Source: Lithodes maja
Lineage: Eukaryota; Arthropoda; Malacostraca; Decapoda; Lithodidae
Direction: 5' to 3'
Assembly (NCBI GenBank): GCA_037953745.1
Contig: JBAKBP010000686.1
Span: forward strand, 186,001 to 250,000
Length of the DNA stretch: 64,000 nt
Shown here: piece by piece, positions 21,316-30,775 of the stretch
Layout: each line of letters begins with the position of its first letter
Position numbering within the stretch: position 1 is the first letter of the stretch
The notes under the pieces: generated by a model
Databases searched by the model: none
What the model was told of the DNA's origin: nothing
Seen by the model: the letters and a program-made list of their open reading frames with translations, nothing else
Made by a program: the position numbers and the translations under genes

Positions 21316-22397
21316 CTACACTGCCGTATGCAATCTTACTACGGATAAAGGACTCAAAAAACCGTAAAAGATCATCACGTGAAGCACCCCACTTAGTTCC
21401 AGCGACACACACTTCATAACGCCGAGGCGCCTCATGCAGGACGATCGTAAGTAGTCCCTTTGGGCACGCCAGGTCAGCACCGGCCCATCCAACCGCAGGC
21501 CCAAGAAGGTATAGCGCGTCCGATACGTGAGAGGTTCACCCCCAATGAACATCCTCGGCAGTCCTGGCAATTTGGTCTTCAAGGTAAAACACATAATCGC
21601 ACTCTTCTGAGAGGACAGACGCAAACCCCAATCCTGTGCCCACGAATGAAAGTCATCAACTGCCTTCTGTAACCCATCCTGAGCCTGCTGTAGCGTGTCC
21701 GCGGAGAAAACTATGGCGATGTCATCTACGTAAACCAGGAGGGAGGCCAGCCGGGAACGAGGGGCATCAGACGTGAAGATGTTATACAAGATGGGACTGA
21801 GTCCTGAGCCCTGTGGAAACCCCTTATTCACAGGCACTGGTCGCGACGTCGAAGTTCCAACTGACACAGATACAGATCTTCCAAGCAAAAAACTGCAGAA
21901 CCAGGTCAGGACAGTACCGCCAATGCCAAACTTGCATAGTTTATACAATACACCAGAATGCGACGCAGAGTCAAACGCACCAGCGATGTTGATGAAGGCC
22001 ACTAGGAGGACTTGTTTGCGACGATAAGTTTCTTGTACTGTATAAGGAAGTCTAGTCGCAGCAACACATCAATAGTCCCTCTACCCAGACGGAATCCATC
22101 TAGTTCCTCAGGTAGTAACGACCGGGACTCCAGCCACCACATGAGACGGGCACACACCATCTTCTCCATGACCTTCCCCACCGCAGACAGGAGACATATT
22201 CCTCTCCAAGATGATGGAAGTGAAGGGTCCTTCCCTGGCTTGGGGAACAGAAGCAGTACGGCGCCGACGCCGGGTAGACTCCACGGCGCCAGGTAGACTC
22301 CAGAGCACCAGCACCTATTGTAGAGTTCCAAAAGCTCCTCCTGGGTCACACTAGGGAAATGGGTGAGCATCTCATAGGCCACCTCGTCACGACCCAA
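21316..22397 (-). pseudogene. reverse transcriptase region of LINE copy A
   Basis: The frames 21316-22002 and 22002-22397 encode the RT palm: FINIAGAFDSASHSG (motif A), GFPQGSGLSPILYN (motif B) and LLVYVDDIAIV (motif C, both Asp present), then GLRLSSQKSAIM. Motif A has Asn in place of its first acidic residue (copy B has FIDI). The two frames are offset, so the copy is inactive. Confidence 0.85.
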
Positions 22398-22558
22398 CGC
22401 CTTGCCAGTGGGGAGAGAATGAGAGATGCCAATGTACGACTGAGTTCCAGAGCCGTCAGGGGGCAGGCTAGCCCATCAGGGGCAGGAGACTCAAAGTGGT
22501 ACGAGATAACCAATTCGATATGAACAGGATTCGGCAAGGGGGCCGGCAATCCAAACAA

Positions 22559-22922
22559 ATCCCCTTACCTTACCTTGTGATACCTTGTGATGTGTTCGCC
22601 ACACTTCTAGCGGCACCGAGGAGCGCGCCGCCCCTCGTTCTGGGTGGTGATTTGGTGCAGCAGACTGTTTGAAGCGACAGCTCGCTCCCTTGCGAAGATG
22701 GGCTCGTGTGGCACTTTTTGCAGTTTGACATCGAGGGCTCTCTTGAAGTTGTCTAACGAGACGTCCCTCATGTCTCTTACTCGCCGTGGGAGTTTGTTGA
22801 AGAGACGTGGGCCTCTGTGTGATAACCAGCCCTCTTGCAGAGAGCCCATAGCACCCCTGTTATTTATCTGGGGGATATCGCATTCCCAGCCTCTCCTATC
22901 ACTGAATTTCATGACTATCCCC
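22559..22922 (-). mobile_element. LINE 3' tail nested in LINE copy A, ATCCCC duplication
   Basis: ATCCCC is at 22559-22564 and 22917-22922. The uninterrupted site is visible in copy B (CATATCCCCGAAGTATG, near 33346). The insert encodes SHRGPRLFNKLPRRVRDMRD ... RRAPRCR-stop and ends in AAGGT-type repeats. It is the same LINE family as 19377-19596. Confidence 0.88.
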
Positions 22923-23622
22923 GAAGTAGGAGGTCAGACAATCCGCTTGCTCCTGGGAATCACTGGTTAGGGCTCCATTGACACTGAGGGGTGGCCACTC
23001 TACAGCCCTCCGGCCGGACATCTTGCGGACAAATTCCCAAGCTCTCTTGCATGACTTGGCAAATCGGAAAATTTTTATTTTAATACCACAAATTTTCCGA
23101 GTGTTTTTTATAAACAAAATTGCTAATTTGCATCAATATATAGTGTTTGTAATTAATTAGAAATCTCGGGAAAACCTATTTTCCCCATTAGGCCTATCGA
23201 TCGATGTTGAGACAGCCCCTCTATAGTGATTTGAAAAGACATTAGCCTAACCTAACAACCTTACCTAACCTAACCTAGTATTATGGGTGGGAGCTGCCGC
23301 CCCCACACCCCCGCTGGTTGAGTACTAATCCCTTAATAAAAAAAAAAAAATTGGCTGTCGATTATACGAAGGTGAAAGAAAAGTCGATGAAGTCTATGGT
23401 GTTTACTCTGCAATCTTCAGCTTGATTGTACATTGATAACGGGAAAGTACCGTATTGACAACCTTGTTACAAAAATTAAATTTTAGTACCATACTTTTAT
23501 AGTATGGTACTACTTAAACAGTAGGCTACCATAGTGCGGTTGGGAGTATGAACATGATTAGATTAATATCCAGTATTCGAGAATGGATAATAAGTCGTAG
23601 GCGTGTGCATAAACCTTTAACC

Positions 23623-23694
23623 GTCCTGGTGGTGTAATGGTTAAGGTGGCAAAAATATGTGTGTGATAACCCGGGTTCGAATCCCGGTGGATCA
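23623..23694 (+). tRNA. tRNA-like sequence, unit 1 (probably not a functional tRNA)
   Basis: It has an A-box-like TGGTGTAATGGTTAAGG, a B box GGTTCGAATCC and a good T stem-loop (CCGGG-TTCGAAT-CCCGG). It resembles tRNA-Glu in the first 24 bases. The acceptor ends (GTCCTGG / TGGATCA) and the anticodon stem do not pair, so it is a tRNA-derived sequence with possible pol III promoter boxes. Confidence 0.5.
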
Positions 23695-23937
23695 TATATA
23701 CTTTAATTAATTTCATTGGGGGTGTGGTGGTGAGATTAATAAAAATAATATTATTAGTAGGTTTAGGGATATTTCTTCGAGAGGCCGGTCTATATGATCT
23801 GTGCCCCATGAATATTCTTTCCTCTCACTTAAACAGTAGGCTACCATAGTGCGGTTGGGAGTATGAACATGATTAGATTAATATCCAGTATTCGAGAATG
23901 GATAATAAGTCGTAGGCGTGTGCATAAACCTTTAACC

Positions 23938-24009
23938 GTCCTGGTGGTGTAATGGTTAAGGTGGCAAAAATATGTGTGTGATAACCCGGGTTCGAATCCC
24001 GGTGGATCA
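23938..24009 (+). tRNA. tRNA-like sequence, unit 2 (probably not functional)
   Basis: It is identical to unit 1 by eye, 315 bases downstream. Confidence 0.5.
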
Positions 24010-24251
24010 TATATACTTTAATTAATTTCATTGGGGGTGTGGTGGTGAGATTAATAAAATAATATTATTAGTAGGTTTAGGGATATTTCTTCAAGAGGCC
24101 GGTCTATATGATCTGTGCCCCATGAATATTCTTTCCTCTCACTTAAACAGTAGGCTACCATAGTGCGGTTGGGAGTATGAACATGATTAGATTAATATCC
24201 AGTATTCGAGAATGGATAATAAGTCGTAGGCGTGTGCATAAACCTTTAACC

Positions 24252-24323
24252 GTCCTGGTGGTGTAATGGTTAAGGTGGCAAAAATATGTGTGTGATAACC
24301 CGGGTTCGAATCCCGGTGGATCA
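24252..24323 (+). tRNA. tRNA-like sequence, unit 3 (probably not functional)
   Basis: It is identical to unit 1 by eye, 314 bases downstream of unit 2. Confidence 0.5.
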
Positions 24324-24949
24324 TATATACTTTAATTAATTTCATTGGGGGTGTGGTGGTGAGATTAATAAAAATAATAATATTAGGTTTTTCCGAGGGT
24401 TTAACACATTTTCATATGATCTTTAGAGCTATCGATGACTGAAAGTACCGTATTGACAACCTTGTTACGAAAAATAAATTTTAGTACCATACTTTTTTAT
24501 TAGGTTTTGCCGAGGGTTAAAACAAATTTTCTTATGATCTTTAGAGCATATAGATTCATTATTTATCTTCAAATATATCAACAAAATTTGTGGTATTAAA
24601 ATAACATTAAACCGGCAAATCTCAGTGTAATAATAATAATAATAATAATAATATTTATTCAGTTAGCAATTTACAGAGTTGGTACCACATAGTTTGTTAC
24701 AAATATGACATGTACCAGCCTTGCATAATTCCAACTAAGGATAGCCCAATAAGGCCGTTAGGCGTATTTCCATTGGGGTCCTTGTGGGATTAGGTTAGCT
24801 GGGGAAAAAAGGGGAGGATAAAGAAATGGATACTTTAGAAAAAGTATTTCTAGGGGGTTATTTTAAGATACCTTACATCCTATAGTAAATATCAGTAATC
24901 CGTAATCAGTAATCATTTCAGTTTGGTTTGTCTATCTCTTATGTCGCAT

Positions 24950-26920
24950 TTAGTAGTAGACATAAGCTTGGTGCTCCCTTCTCGCAGCTGTCCGGTTCAG
25001 GTGTTCCTTCAGGCTACGTCTGAAGGAATACAGTGTTCTCTTTTCACGGACTGACTGGGGTAGGTCGTTCCAGTCTTTGATGGCGGTGAAGAAGAATGTT
25101 TGCTTACCCTGTCCTTGGATTCTCGGGACCTTAAAATTAAACATCCTGTTTCTTGTATTATGTCCACTCCTCTCATTTGCTTTAACAAAATCATTCTTTA
25201 GGTACTCTGGAGCTCTGTCATAGAAAATTTTGAAGGCATTAGTGAGCCTGATTTGTTTGGCCCTGTCAGCGACATTGAGCATACCTAGTGACTGAAGTTG
25301 TTCCTGGCCAACATGTGATCTGGGTCCTAGGTTCAGCATGAACCTAACCATTTTATTTTGAGTGACCTGAAGTTTGTGCTGTGCTGATTTAGATGATGCA
25401 GAGTACCAGGATGACACAGAATAGTCAAAATGACATTGAACAAGCGCTTGGCAGAGGGTCTTTTTGGTCGCCGCGGGCAAGCATCCCACCTGTCTATACA
25501 GGTATTTTATACGTGCTCTACACTTACTCAGGATAGATTCCAAAATTGTTTCACCTGACAAACTCGCGTCCAGTTTTAGTCCAAGATATTTAACTTGTGA
25601 CACTGTTGTTATAAGAATATCATTACAGTTGACCGAGAAGCCCACAATGTCTTTCAGTTTGCGTTTTGTTCCACATAAGATGGCTTCCGTCTTGCCCAGG
25701 TGAAGAGATAGTCTATTGTCCACTAGCCATTCACTACATGATTCTAGTTCTTTGGAAAGTGAAGCGGCAATACTTATTGGGTCTTTTCCTGAAACCAGGA
25801 GCACGCTGTCGTCTGCATACAGTAATAATTTACATGAGACGCTCAGTTCCATGTCGTTCACATAACAGAGAAAGAGTAAGGGACCAAGGATGCTTCCCTG
25901 CGGGACCCCACAGTTAATTGGCATAGGATCAGATATATTATCATCAATTTTGACTCTTTGGGTTCTACCACTAAGATAAGATTTAAACCAGTTCACAGAT
26001 CCTATGCCCATTGCTTGTAGTTTATTACATAGGATATCATGGTCTACTGTGTCAAACGCTTTTTGTAGATCAAGAAGAACCATACCGGTGTAGTTACCTT
26101 TAGACATTTCTTTACGAATGTGATCCGTTAAGTGGATGAGACAGGAGTCTGTCGAGTACATGCATCTGAAACCTGATTGATACTTATAGAATAGATCATT
26201 TTGTTTGAGGTAGTGTTCAATTTGGGTGTATACCGCTCTTTCAAGGATTTTAGATACAATACATAATATGCTAACTGGTCTGTAGTTACCAACTTCTAGT
26301 TTATTTCCTTTCTTGAATAGAGGGGTTACAATAGCTTCCTTCAGTTCAGCAGGTACAGTGTTGGTGTTAATTGACAAGTTGATGATGTGAGTTAGGGGGC
26401 CTGCTATACCAATGGCTCCATCTCGTAGAAATTTGGCAGGAATTTTGTCTGGTCCTGTGCTTTTATGTACATTTAGGTTAGACAGCTCGTCAAAAGTGTA
26501 TTTTGGTGTAACATTTTGCAATCCAAATGTGTTTGGGTGTATGTCTTTATCTCTGTAGAAATTTCGAAAGGTGGCCGTTGTTGTCGTGTATTTATTGAGA
26601 GGTTGAGGTAGGTTCTGTGCAAGTGTGTTTGCTATGGAGGTGAAGAAGGAGTTGAAGTAGGTTGAAATTTGTCGTTTATCGTGGCAAATCTGATCATTAA
26701 TGGTGAGAGCAATATTAGTGTTAGACGAATCCCTTGTCTTGTTGCTGTAGCCTGTTGTTTTTAGGTGCCTCCATAGTTTCTTTGGGTTATTCTGATATTC
26801 CTCTGCCTTATTGTGAAAATAATTAGTTTTCGCTGATTTTATTTTCCTACTTAGTTTATTCCTGGCCCTGTTGAACTCATGTTTCAGACCTTGATCCTGT
26901 CTATGTTTCGCTAGCCTTTT
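24950..26920 (-). CDS. L2/CR1-like LINE ORF2, linker and reverse transcriptase part
   Basis: This polymerase copies the LINE RNA at the target site. Reading the minus strand from the TTAA element (26920) to the stop at 24950, I find no interruption: the endonuclease-RT linker (KRLAKHRQ ... NNPKKLWRHLK), then STGPDKIPAKFL, NYRPVSIL, GMVLLDLQKAFDTVDH (motif A), GVPQGSILGPLLF (motif B), LLLYADDSVLLV (motif C) and a long C-terminus ending FTAIKDWNDLP ... YVYY. Over 650 codons without a stop or frameshift makes this the least decayed LINE of its block. The methionine at 26521 is not a real start. Confidence 0.9.
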   Translation of the reverse strand, partial: KRLAKHRQDQGLKHEFNRARNKLSRKIKSAKTNYFHNKAEEYQNNPKKLWRHLKTTGYSNKTRDSSNTNIALTINDQICHDKRQISTYFNSFFTSIANTLAQNLPQPLNKYTTTTATFRNFYRDKDIHPNTFGLQNVTPKYTFDELSNLNVHKSTGPDKIPAKFLRDGAIGIAGPLTHIINLSINTNTVPAELKEAIVTPLFKKGNKLEVGNYRPVSILCIVSKILERAVYTQIEHYLKQNDLFYKYQSGFRCMYSTDSCLIHLTDHIRKEMSKGNYTGMVLLDLQKAFDTVDHDILCNKLQAMGIGSVNWFKSYLSGRTQRVKIDDNISDPMPINCGVPQGSILGPLLFLCYVNDMELSVSCKLLLYADDSVLLVSGKDPISIAASLSKELESCSEWLVDNRLSLHLGKTEAILCGTKRKLKDIVGFSVNCNDILITTVSQVKYLGLKLDASLSGETILESILSKCRARIKYLYRQVGCLPAATKKTLCQALVQCHFDYSVSSWYSASSKSAQHKLQVTQNKMVRFMLNLGPRSHVGQEQLQSLGMLNVADRAKQIRLTNAFKIFYDRAPEYLKNDFVKANERSGHNTRNRMFNFKVPRIQGQGKQTFFFTAIKDWNDLPQSVREKRTLYSFRRSLKEHLNRTAARREHQAYVYY

Positions 26921-27555
26921 TAACCCGGGAGCTGCGGGAAGACTCTTAAGAGTTCCCCCGGCGGACTGCGGGAAGACTCTCTGGAGTAAGTAAAACTAAA
27001 AATCAACTTTTTACATCGAAAAAAAAATATTTTTTTTATTTTTATTTTTTTATTTTTTTATTTTTGTTTGGCCCCTGGGCCATGCAAAATCTCAGTCCTC
27101 TACCTCCCCTCCTTCCCCACTTTCCTCCTATTCCTCAGTTATCACCTATTTTCCCTATTATTCCCTTATTCTGAGGTATATTTTCGTGCTAACATTAGCG
27201 AGTTGCAAGCAGGGTGTTGTCATCACTGATGGCCATCGAGTGCAAGAGAGAGAGAGAGAGTATCGATCGACTGTGTCGCAGTGGCCTTGGGGAAAATTGG
27301 CGGGAAGCTAGCTTGCCTCACCCATACATTATACAACTCGCGGGCTATATCTCCGATTTTGACCATCCAAACGCTGTTTTCACTCGTTTTATTGTTGTTT
27401 CATGTTAATACCTTTATAATCAACCCATAATAGGCGCATATGGATAATTATTAATGCTATTAATGGTACAATGAATATTTTAGTGACGAAAAACCTCAAA
27501 TACGTCAGCACAGGGGGACGTTTTCATTTACCCCCGTGCGCACTTCAGAGGTTAA
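26921..27555 (-). mobile_element. TTAA-flanked non-autonomous element inside the LINE ORF2
   Basis: TTAA is at 26921-26924 (then CCCGGGAGCTGCGGG) and at 27552-27555 (preceded by GTGCGCACTTCAGAGG). It is the reverse orientation of the family at 14239. Removing it with one TTAA gives codons for D-N-L-L-K-R-L-A across the junction, in frame. Confidence 0.92.
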
Positions 27556-28378
27556 CAGATTGTCTCTGTGTTCCAGATGGTGTAGTATGTCATTGTTGAT
27601 CCATGGGTCTGACCTTGCTTTAATTCGTATGTCTTTCAGAGGAGCTATTTCGTCTAGAATGTTTGTGATGATGGTTCTGAAGCCAACCCATGCGTCATTA
27701 ACGTTTGTACTTCCAAACACTGGAGACCAGTCTGTATTCCATAAAATGTCCAGAAAAGTTTCTTTATTGTAGTTTCTGAGTGACCTTGTTTTGATAATCT
27801 TGTGATTCTCTAGGGTAATTTTTGTGGTTTTTCGTGTGCAATATGTGACGAAGTGATCACTTATCCCAGTCTGTATAACCCCTGATTGGGATATTTTGTC
27901 CTCTCTGTTACAGTTTATGTGGTCTATTATTGTGGCAGTGTTCTCAGAGATACGTGTGGGGGTTGTGATGAGTTGTTTATGATTGTGCATTGTCAGTATA
28001 TACCTATATTCTCGTACAAGCCTATCATTTCGTTGTTTGTAACACAGGTTAAAATCCCCTAGTATGATGGATTCATTCCGAGGGTCTAGCGATGACAACG
28101 TTCGTTCAAATTTGGTCAAGAATTGTGTGTCGTCTGGTGGCCTATAGCATACCCCAATTGTGATGGGTCTTGTCCTCGGCAGGCGTAGATCGATCCACAG
28201 AGCTTCGTGATTTTCTACATGGAGGTCGGTCCTGGTTGTGTGTGTGAGGTTGTTTTTTACATACAGACATACTCCTCCCCCATGCCTATTGCGATCATTC
28301 CTAACCATATTGAAACCTTGAATGTTTATTTCACCATCGTTTATACTTGAATCCAGCCAGGTTTCTGTGATTGCAATT
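27556..28378 (-). CDS. L2/CR1-like LINE ORF2, endonuclease part
   Basis: This is an apurinic/apyrimidinic-type endonuclease that nicks the target DNA. Visible motifs are AITETWLDSSI, GGGVCLYVKN, GVCYRPP, SIILGDFNL, IDHI and SDHFVTYC with the catalytic Ser-Asp-His. Open from the 5' truncation point (28378) to the TTAA element. It joins in frame to the RT part at 26920. The first 30 or so residues of a normal endonuclease are missing. Confidence 0.88.
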
Positions 28379-28412
28379 GTGTAGGACAGAAAGAGGCCCA
28401 AGTCGCTTTGTT

Positions 28413-28911
28413 TACATGGTTAGCTTATTCACTGTTCAGCGAGGGTGTGGGGGTCTGGGGGAGGTAGCCCTCCACTAAGAATAATAGATTTAGGTTAGGT
28501 TGGGTTAGGTTATGTCTATTGTATTTAGATTTTTTTTTTTTTTTCTTTTTTTTGCCTTAGGCTAGCCCTCCTTAACCCATTATTGTATCCCACGGCCAGC
28601 TGTTTGGTAAATTGTTTTGTTACCAGCCGTGCAATAATGAGTTGAGGGGGGCTTTTCCTCTCAACCCCTCATGACATATTGTCATCATCATATATATTAC
28701 CATTTGCCAGCAGGGGCAAATAACAGCTAGTCGAAGTCGATGAAGTCGGGGGCAACACCTTTATTACGGTGCCCCCTATGTACTGTACTTTTCTTTCTTG
28801 GTATGTTTTCACAATTTGGTCTTCTATGTTGGTCTTCTAACATGGGAACTTCTGTGCTTGCTCCCCTATGTCTTCTTACTTGATTGTTTTCAGTTTGGTC
28901 TTCTATTTTCT
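28413..28911. other. no gene seen; TTAGG-like short array and a foldback-type repeat
   Basis: 28489-28513 is TTTAGGTTAGGTTGGGTTAGGTTA, about four TTAGG-type units. 28610-28740 resembles the repeats near 55550-55640 (CTCAACCCCTCATGACATATTGTCATC). Otherwise it is low complexity with a poly-T near 28531-28550. Confidence 0.5.
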
Positions 28912-29175
28912 CTAAATATCATTCATTAGTTCTCTTCTTTTATTCCACATTGCAAGAATCGTTTTCTTCTTCTTTTCTGCTTCCGATGAGTCATTTAATA
29001 AAAGTATGCTTGCGATTTTTTCTTCTTTTGTTAGTGTATTATCACTGAAAGTGTCCAGCTGATTCCTTATTTGTGAATAAGCGTCACATTCTATAATGAA
29101 ATGTGTCAAAGTTTCAGGTTCTTGTTTTGTACAAAGTTCACAACAGGTGTCCTCTTGTACAAACCGGTTTCTGTC
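28912..29175 (-). pseudogene. LINE C-terminal fragment with cysteine motif, cut by the assembly gap
   Basis: The minus-strand frame shows CCELCTKQEPETLTHFIIECDAYSQIR and a charged C-terminus, the Cys/His module at the end of many Jockey/CR1-group ORF2 proteins. The rest lies in or beyond the gap at 29176. Confidence 0.65.
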
Positions 29176-29375
29176 NNNNNNNNNNNNNNNNNNNNNNNNN
29201 NNNNNNNNNNNNNNNNNNNNNNNNNNNNNNNNNNNNNNNNNNNNNNNNNNNNNNNNNNNNNNNNNNNNNNNNNNNNNNNNNNNNNNNNNNNNNNNNNNNN
29301 NNNNNNNNNNNNNNNNNNNNNNNNNNNNNNNNNNNNNNNNNNNNNNNNNNNNNNNNNNNNNNNNNNNNNNNNNNN
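29176..29375. other. assembly gap (200 N)
   Basis: 200 consecutive N bases. The round length suggests a gap of unknown size. LINE pieces of opposite orientation lie on its two sides. Confidence 1.
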
Positions 29376-30600
29376 GGGAGTCCCGCAAGGATCCGTAATG
29401 TCGCCCGCACTCTTTAATCTGTACTTGCATGATTTAAATACACCCCAAATAAAAATAGCCTCCTATGCAGACGACATAACACTCACATGCACACATCAAG
29501 ACCCAGTCAGAGCAACAAGTCTCCTTCAACCCTATCTCAACACATTACATGACTGGTGCACTACAAACAGACTTAATTTAGCCGCAGCCAAATCCACTGC
29601 AACCCTCCTCACAAGCTGGACAGATCACGCATACTCCCCGCAACTCACCATAAACAACATACCCCTAACACACACACACTCACCCAGAACCCTAGGAGTA
29701 ACATAATTATGATACTCAAATGACATTCAAACAGCACACCACAAACATTAAAAAGAAACTGAGACCCAGACTTATCGCCCTCAGGTCACTTGCCCACACA
29801 AAATTGGACACAACAAAGAAATCACCACCACAGTTTACAAATAATACATAAGATCAGTGATGGAATACGCAAGCCCGGCCTGGGCTTCTAACCTAGCTGA
29901 AACACATCATAAGACCTTACAGACTATTCAAAATAAAGCCCAAAAATCATCACAGGCTGCACAGCTACTTCACCTACAGATCACCTACATCAAGAAACCA
30001 AAGTCCTCAAAGGTCAAAGACCATCTGGACATGAGAGGCACTCAATTCCTGGCAGCAGCCTCCACGAACCAACACCACCCACTACACTACATGGTAACAC
30101 ATCCACAGACACCAAGAAATATTAAAACAACACCCAGCACACGCTATCACACACAAATACTATCTTCTCTCCCTCCCTGCCAACCCCAAACCAGCTTCCA
30201 GAAACACATCCATACTCATATCTCTCGCCGTTCCATCCACTCACTCATAAACAACACGCAGCTGCAGGCGCGACCTCCCGAAATTCATCCTTCTGAATCC
30301 TCCCTTCCTCGCGAGGACAGAGTCCACCTGGCCAGGCTGAGATGTGGACACCATCCATCCCTTCTGAGCTATCAGAAGAGACTGGATGACTCCGTCGTCG
30401 ACGCCTGCCCAGGTTGTAACACAGCACCCCATATTATTAAACACATCCTAGAAGACTGCATTTCACTAAACCACTTACGCCAACAACACAATCTACACTC
30501 CTTGAGAGCTCTGTGGGAAAGCCCGACCGTGGCCATGGCCTTCCTTATGGACTCTAGGCTGTTCGGCCAGGCAGCTTAGGGAATAACAACAACAACAACT
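29376..30600 (+). pseudogene. LINE fragment: RT palm to C-terminus with (AAC)n tail
   Basis: The frame 29376-29706 begins at GVPQGSVMSPALFNLYLHDL (RT motif B), followed by IKIASYADDITLT (motif C) and NRLNLAAAKSTATLL. A stop and frameshift near 29703 break it; the frame 29857-30579 carries MEYASPAWAS, a Lys-rich region and the Cys/His module CPGCNTAPHIIKHILEDC, ending LFGQAA-stop just before the (AAC)n tail (about 30583-30600). RNase H is absent. It is the same family as 13497-13959 and the end of 11166-11718. The gap hides the 5' part. Confidence 0.8.
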
Positions 30601-30690
30601 CTTAATTTTATTTCCCGGCTCAACCCCTGCACATCACACTACCCATGCAAAGCCTTCTCCGGGTCCCAAAATTACAGCTAATGTATCCTG
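30601..30690. other. short unassigned spacer
   Basis: About 90 bases with no recognised content between two LINE pieces. Confidence 0.4.
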
Positions 30691-30775
30691 TGTCTGTGGC
30701 ATAAGTTTCTGGTTTCTAGTTGTGTGTGAGGGCCCCCGGGTGTAAAACACCTGCTTAGCCCTGTAAGACAGGTTA

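Larger units (their letters stand above)
23512..24385 (+). repeat. 315-bp tandem array, 2.8 units, each with a tRNA-like sequence
   Basis: Units start at 23512, 23827 and 24141 (ACTTAAACAGTAGGCTACC), with periods of 315 and 314 bp and almost no divergence. Each holds one tRNA-like segment. Part of one unit, inverted, is found in the unrelated element at 56490-56570. Confidence 0.92.
23058..24621. mobile_element. non-autonomous DNA transposon with 8-bp duplication, carrying a tRNA-like tandem array
   Basis: GGCAAATC occurs at 23058-23065 and 24614-24621. Copy B shows the site once (GGCAAATCGCAGTGTAGG, 33494 on). The termini are imperfect inverted repeats: GG..AAT.TTATTTTAATACCACAAATTTT from 23066, and its complement ending at 24613. 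An 8-bp TSD fits the hAT group, but the family is not certain. Inside, a 50-base segment (AAAGTACCGTATTGACAACC) is found on both sides of the tandem array at 23512-24385. No transposase is encoded. Confidence 0.8.
24625..28383 (-). mobile_element. L2/CR1-like LINE, 5'-truncated, (TTA)n tail, 5-bp duplication
   Basis: GTGTA flanks the insert at 24625-24629 and 28379-28383. On the minus strand the element starts within the endonuclease (28378) and ends in a (TTA)n tail (seen as TAA repeats from 24630). It sits inside LINE copy A. A TTAA element (26921-27555) splits it, and joining the sides across one TTAA keeps the frame open. Confidence 0.85.
19919..28412 (-). mobile_element. RNase H-bearing LINE, copy A, 5'-truncated, 11-bp target-site duplication, heavily nested
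   Basis: GTCGCTTTGTT occurs at 19919-19929 and 28402-28412. The element's 3' end is at 19930 (AACCAG-type tail on the minus strand). Its own sequence is 19930-22564, 22917-23065, 24614-24629 and 28379-28401. It is interrupted by a LINE tail (22565-22916), an 8-bp-TSD transposon (23066-24613) and an L2/CR1-like LINE (24630-28378). The pieces are colinear with copy B (30.7-33.5 kb), which proves the order. Confidence 0.85.

Noticed and set aside
23623..24323. Three functional tRNA genes
   Set aside because: The boxes and T arm are good, but the acceptor and anticodon stems do not pair, and the units lie in a transposon array. They are kept as tRNA-like only.
29101..29706. A 201-codon ORF spanning the assembly gap
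   Set aside because: The frame reads through 200 N bases. Only the part after 29375 has RT motifs, and the part before the gap is antisense to a LINE C-terminus.
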